Assembly: GCA_019686145.1 (NCBI GenBank)
Contig: JADGHK010000094.1
Coordinates: 1-7,825 of the forward strand
DNA: 7,825 nucleotides
Direction: 5' to 3'
DNA from: Bryobacteraceae bacterium
GTDB taxonomy: Bacteria > Acidobacteriota > Terriglobia > Bryobacterales > Bryobacteraceae
The first letter of the stretch is position 1; each line of letters opens with the position of its first letter. Below, one piece after another: positions 5,978 to 7,825 of the stretch. The notes below the pieces were generated by a model. That model had not been told where the DNA came from, did not search any database, and was given only the letters and a program-made list of their open reading frames with translations. The position numbers were made by a program, and so were the translations under genes.

Positions 5978-7825
5978 CAGGCATGCAGCTCGCTATAGAA
6001 AAAGCGGCTGTTTTCGCCTTTCCTGATCCAGTGGTTCTCCTCCGGGAACACGATCAGCCGGCTCGGAATTTGCAGCCGCTGGAGGACGCTCCAGTTTTCG
6101 AGTGTCTGGTTCAGGGGCACGCGGAAGTCGTTTTCGCCGACGGTCAAGAGGATCGGCGTACGGAAGTTCTTCGCGAACCGGATGGGGTTCTGCTCGCGCC
6201 AGACCCGGCCCTGTTCCCAGACTGGCCCGCCGTTCATCACTTCGCGGTGATAGATCGTGTCACTGGTTCCCCACTGCGATTCCAGATTGATCAGTCCAGC
6301 GTGGCTGACGAGACACTTGTACCGGGTTGTGGTGGCTTGCATCCAGTTCGCAAGATGCCCGCCGTAGCTCGCGCCGCCAGCGGCCTGCCGGGACCCATCG
6401 ATGAAGGGGAACCGGCGGATCGCTTCATCGGCCGCTTCATTGATTTCCTTCGCAGGGCCGGCGAGCGGATCTCCCTGAATCTCCTGCGAGAACTTCTCGC
6501 CGAAGCCGGTCGAACCCGTGTAGTTTGTCAGCAGGACGACATAGCCGGGCTGGGCGATCAGGTGATAGTTCCAACGAAGGAAGAAATGATCCCGCCACAT
6601 CGTGTGCGGACCGCCGTGCATGAGCACAAACAGAGGATACTTTTTGTTCTCGTCAAAGGCGGGCGGCAGCGCGATCATGCTGTGAATCTTCTTACCGTTG
6701 CTGGCTGTAAACCAGAAGTGCCGCAGAGGCTGCCAGTCGATTTCCGCAGCGCGAGCCGCATTGAAGCTCGTCAACGCCGTATGCGTTCCCCTGGCGGGAT
6801 CGATGCGCACAACCTCTGCCGGATTCACTGCGGACTCCCAGTTCGCGATCAGCAGAGCTGCAGATGCCTTTGCGGGAATCGTCAGGTTTGTATAAACCCC
6901 GGATGACATGTCGAAGGCCAGCCCACTGTCGCCGCCCTTCGCCGAGGCGCGATAAACCTTTTCATGACCAGCGTCCTCCGCCAGAAAGTAAACGGTGCTG
7001 CTATCCGGCGTGATGGCGTAGGAGGTAACGGACCGGTCGGTCTTTTCGGTGAGGATGACAGGTGTTGTGGGATTGGGCCATGAGAACCTGGCGATCCGGT
7101 CCAGGCTATAAAGCGTTTCTCCGCCCCGGTTGTGAATGGCGTAGAGCGATTTGCCGTCCGGACTGAACGACGGCGAGGCGTAGCTATCGGGACCGCTGGT
7201 CAGCGGCTGCGGTTCGCCACCCTCGATCGAGACGCGGTACAGGTGGGTCGGGACATTGGCGTATGCGGCAGCGTTCCTGCGTGTGGTTGCAACGAAGACA
7301 ATCGACTTGCCGTCTGGAGCCCATACTGGCTGCAGACTCTCCGAAGTAGATCCTCGGAGTCCTCCGAACCCTGGCTCCGAGACCAGCTTCGTGCCAGCCA
7401 AAAGATCCTTGGCCGTGGCGCCCGGATCCGCCGCCTGTACGAAGACGTGGACCTGGCGGTCATCCAGCCAGTGATCCCAGTACCGGATCGGAAAACTGTC
7501 ATAGACTCTTGCTTTGAACTTGCGCGCCTTGCGCTCCTCGGCGATCTTCCGGTTCGCGGCGTCGTCCGCGGCGCCGGGATAGACCATGCTTGTAAACAGC
7601 AGCCTGCGGCCATCCGGGCTCCATTGAGGGGAAGCGGCGCCCGTAGAGAGGTTTGTAATGCGCTGCGCTTCTCCGCCGGCCGTCAGGTTCAGTACATAAA
7701 TCTGCGATGCCTCGTCCTGGTCCCTCGTGGCGGAAAAGGCGATTTGTGTGCTATCCGGACTCCACGCCACGTCGGATTCGGGTCCGCGCGTAAAGGTGAT
7801 TTGCCGCGGCTTTGAGGACCCGTCC
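5956..7825 (-). CDS. S9 family prolyl-oligopeptidase-like serine peptidase (acylaminoacyl/dipeptidyl peptidase type), 5' end off the window
   Basis: The frame is open to the right edge. GTG at 7770 could be taken as a start, but the 18 codons before it (DGSSKPRQITFTRGPESD) run straight into a propeller repeat, so the gene begins beyond 7825. Counting from that Val, WD40-like PD40 repeats occur at AWSPDS (2-7), QWSPDG (49-54), VWAPDG (149-154), FSPDG (202-206) and ITPDS (253-257). They form the gating propeller of S9 enzymes. The alpha/beta-hydrolase domain (about 370-604) has HGGPHTMW (385-392) and the complete triad: Ser468 in GGASYGG, Asp548 in GENDFRVP and His580 in PEENHW. The enzyme should cleave short peptides, perhaps from the N-terminus as S9C relatives do. 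Many relatives are exported, but the signal peptide region is not visible here. It is convergent with epsI and shows no operonic link to it. Confidence 0.93.
   Translation of the reverse strand, partial: DGSSKPRQITFTRGPESDVAWSPDSTQIAFSATRDQDEASQIYVLNLTAGGEAQRITNLSTGAASPQWSPDGRRLLFTSMVYPGAADDAANRKIAEERKARKFKARVYDSFPIRYWDHWLDDRQVHVFVQAADPGATAKDLLAGTKLVSEPGFGGLRGSTSESLQPVWAPDGKSIVFVATTRRNAAAYANVPTHLYRVSIEGGEPQPLTSGPDSYASPSFSPDGKSLYAIHNRGGETLYSLDRIARFSWPNPTTPVILTEKTDRSVTSYAITPDSSTVYFLAEDAGHEKVYRASAKGGDSGLAFDMSSGVYTNLTIPAKASAALLIANWESAVNPAEVVRIDPARGTHTALTSFNAARAAEIDWQPLRHFWFTASNGKKIHSMIALPPAFDENKKYPLFVLMHGGPHTMWRDHFFLRWNYHLIAQPGYVVLLTNYTGSTGFGEKFSQEIQGDPLAGPAKEINEAADEAIRRFPFIDGSRQAAGGASYGGHLANWMQATTTRYKCLVSHAGLINLESQWGTSDTIYHREVMNGGPVWEQGRVWREQNPIRFAKNFRTPILLTVGENDFRVPLNQTLENWSVLQRLQIPSRLIVFPEENHWIRKGENSRFFYSELHAWLKKYLN

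Noticed and set aside
5983..6906. A 307-codon plus-strand open frame antisense to the S9 peptidase gene
   Set aside because: It lies opposite the catalytic domain with the complete Ser-Asp-His triad and has no family-like motif. It is a codon-bias shadow.
7350..7383. CTCGGAG/CTCCGAG inverted repeats in the S9 gene
   Set aside because: Short and inside the coding sequence, explained by Ser/Glu/Gly/Leu codons in GC-rich DNA, with no regulatory context.
7768..7770. GTG at 7770 as the true start of the S9 gene
   Set aside because: The preceding in-frame residues continue a propeller strand, and the start falls inside a WSPD repeat with no signal peptide. The gene simply runs off the window.
7132..7815. 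A 227-codon plus-strand open frame at the right edge
   Set aside because: It is antisense to the PD40 repeats of the S9 gene, which continue in frame to the window end.

Overview
This window is a GC-rich, almost fully coding stretch of a Gram-negative bacterial chromosome. Six protein genes, two of them cut by the window ends, fill nearly all of it. No RNA gene, CRISPR array, insertion sequence or convincing terminator is visible. The combination of an Omp85 outer-membrane barrel, a SpoIVB-like (S55) protein with a signal peptide, a large secreted propeller/Fn3-like protein, an exosortase with EpsI, and a WD40-like S9 peptidase suggests an Acidobacteriota genome, perhaps Solibacter/Bryobacter-like. 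That placement is an inference from family knowledge, not from a database search.

Layout from left to right. (1) The last 108 codons of an Omp85 (BamA/TamA-type) barrel, plus strand, ending at 328. (2) After a 6-nt gap, convergently, a minus-strand two-gene operon transcribed from about 4341 down to 335: a secreted S55-family protein, then a 743-residue secreted seven-bladed propeller protein with Ig/Fn3-like tail modules. The two genes overlap by an ATGA, so they are probably translationally coupled. (3) A divergent control region of about 90 bp, 4342-4431. (4) A plus-strand pair, exosortase then EpsI, overlapping by 8 nt. (5) A minus-strand S9 prolyl-oligopeptidase-like gene, open at the right edge, whose stop codon shares the palindrome CTAG with the stop of epsI.

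The common theme is the cell envelope and export. The exosortase/EpsI pair is expected to process PEP-CTERM-type exported proteins at the inner membrane, but no PEP-CTERM protein or polysaccharide glycosyltransferase is in view. The S55 and propeller proteins are expected in the periplasm or outside the cell, and the S9 enzyme is probably an exported peptidase, although its N-terminus is missing here. The points most worth a second look are three. The SpoIVB-like halves of the S55 protein are in swapped order. Blade 5 of the propeller is split by about 70 extra residues. The S55-propeller operon lies back to back with the exosortase unit.
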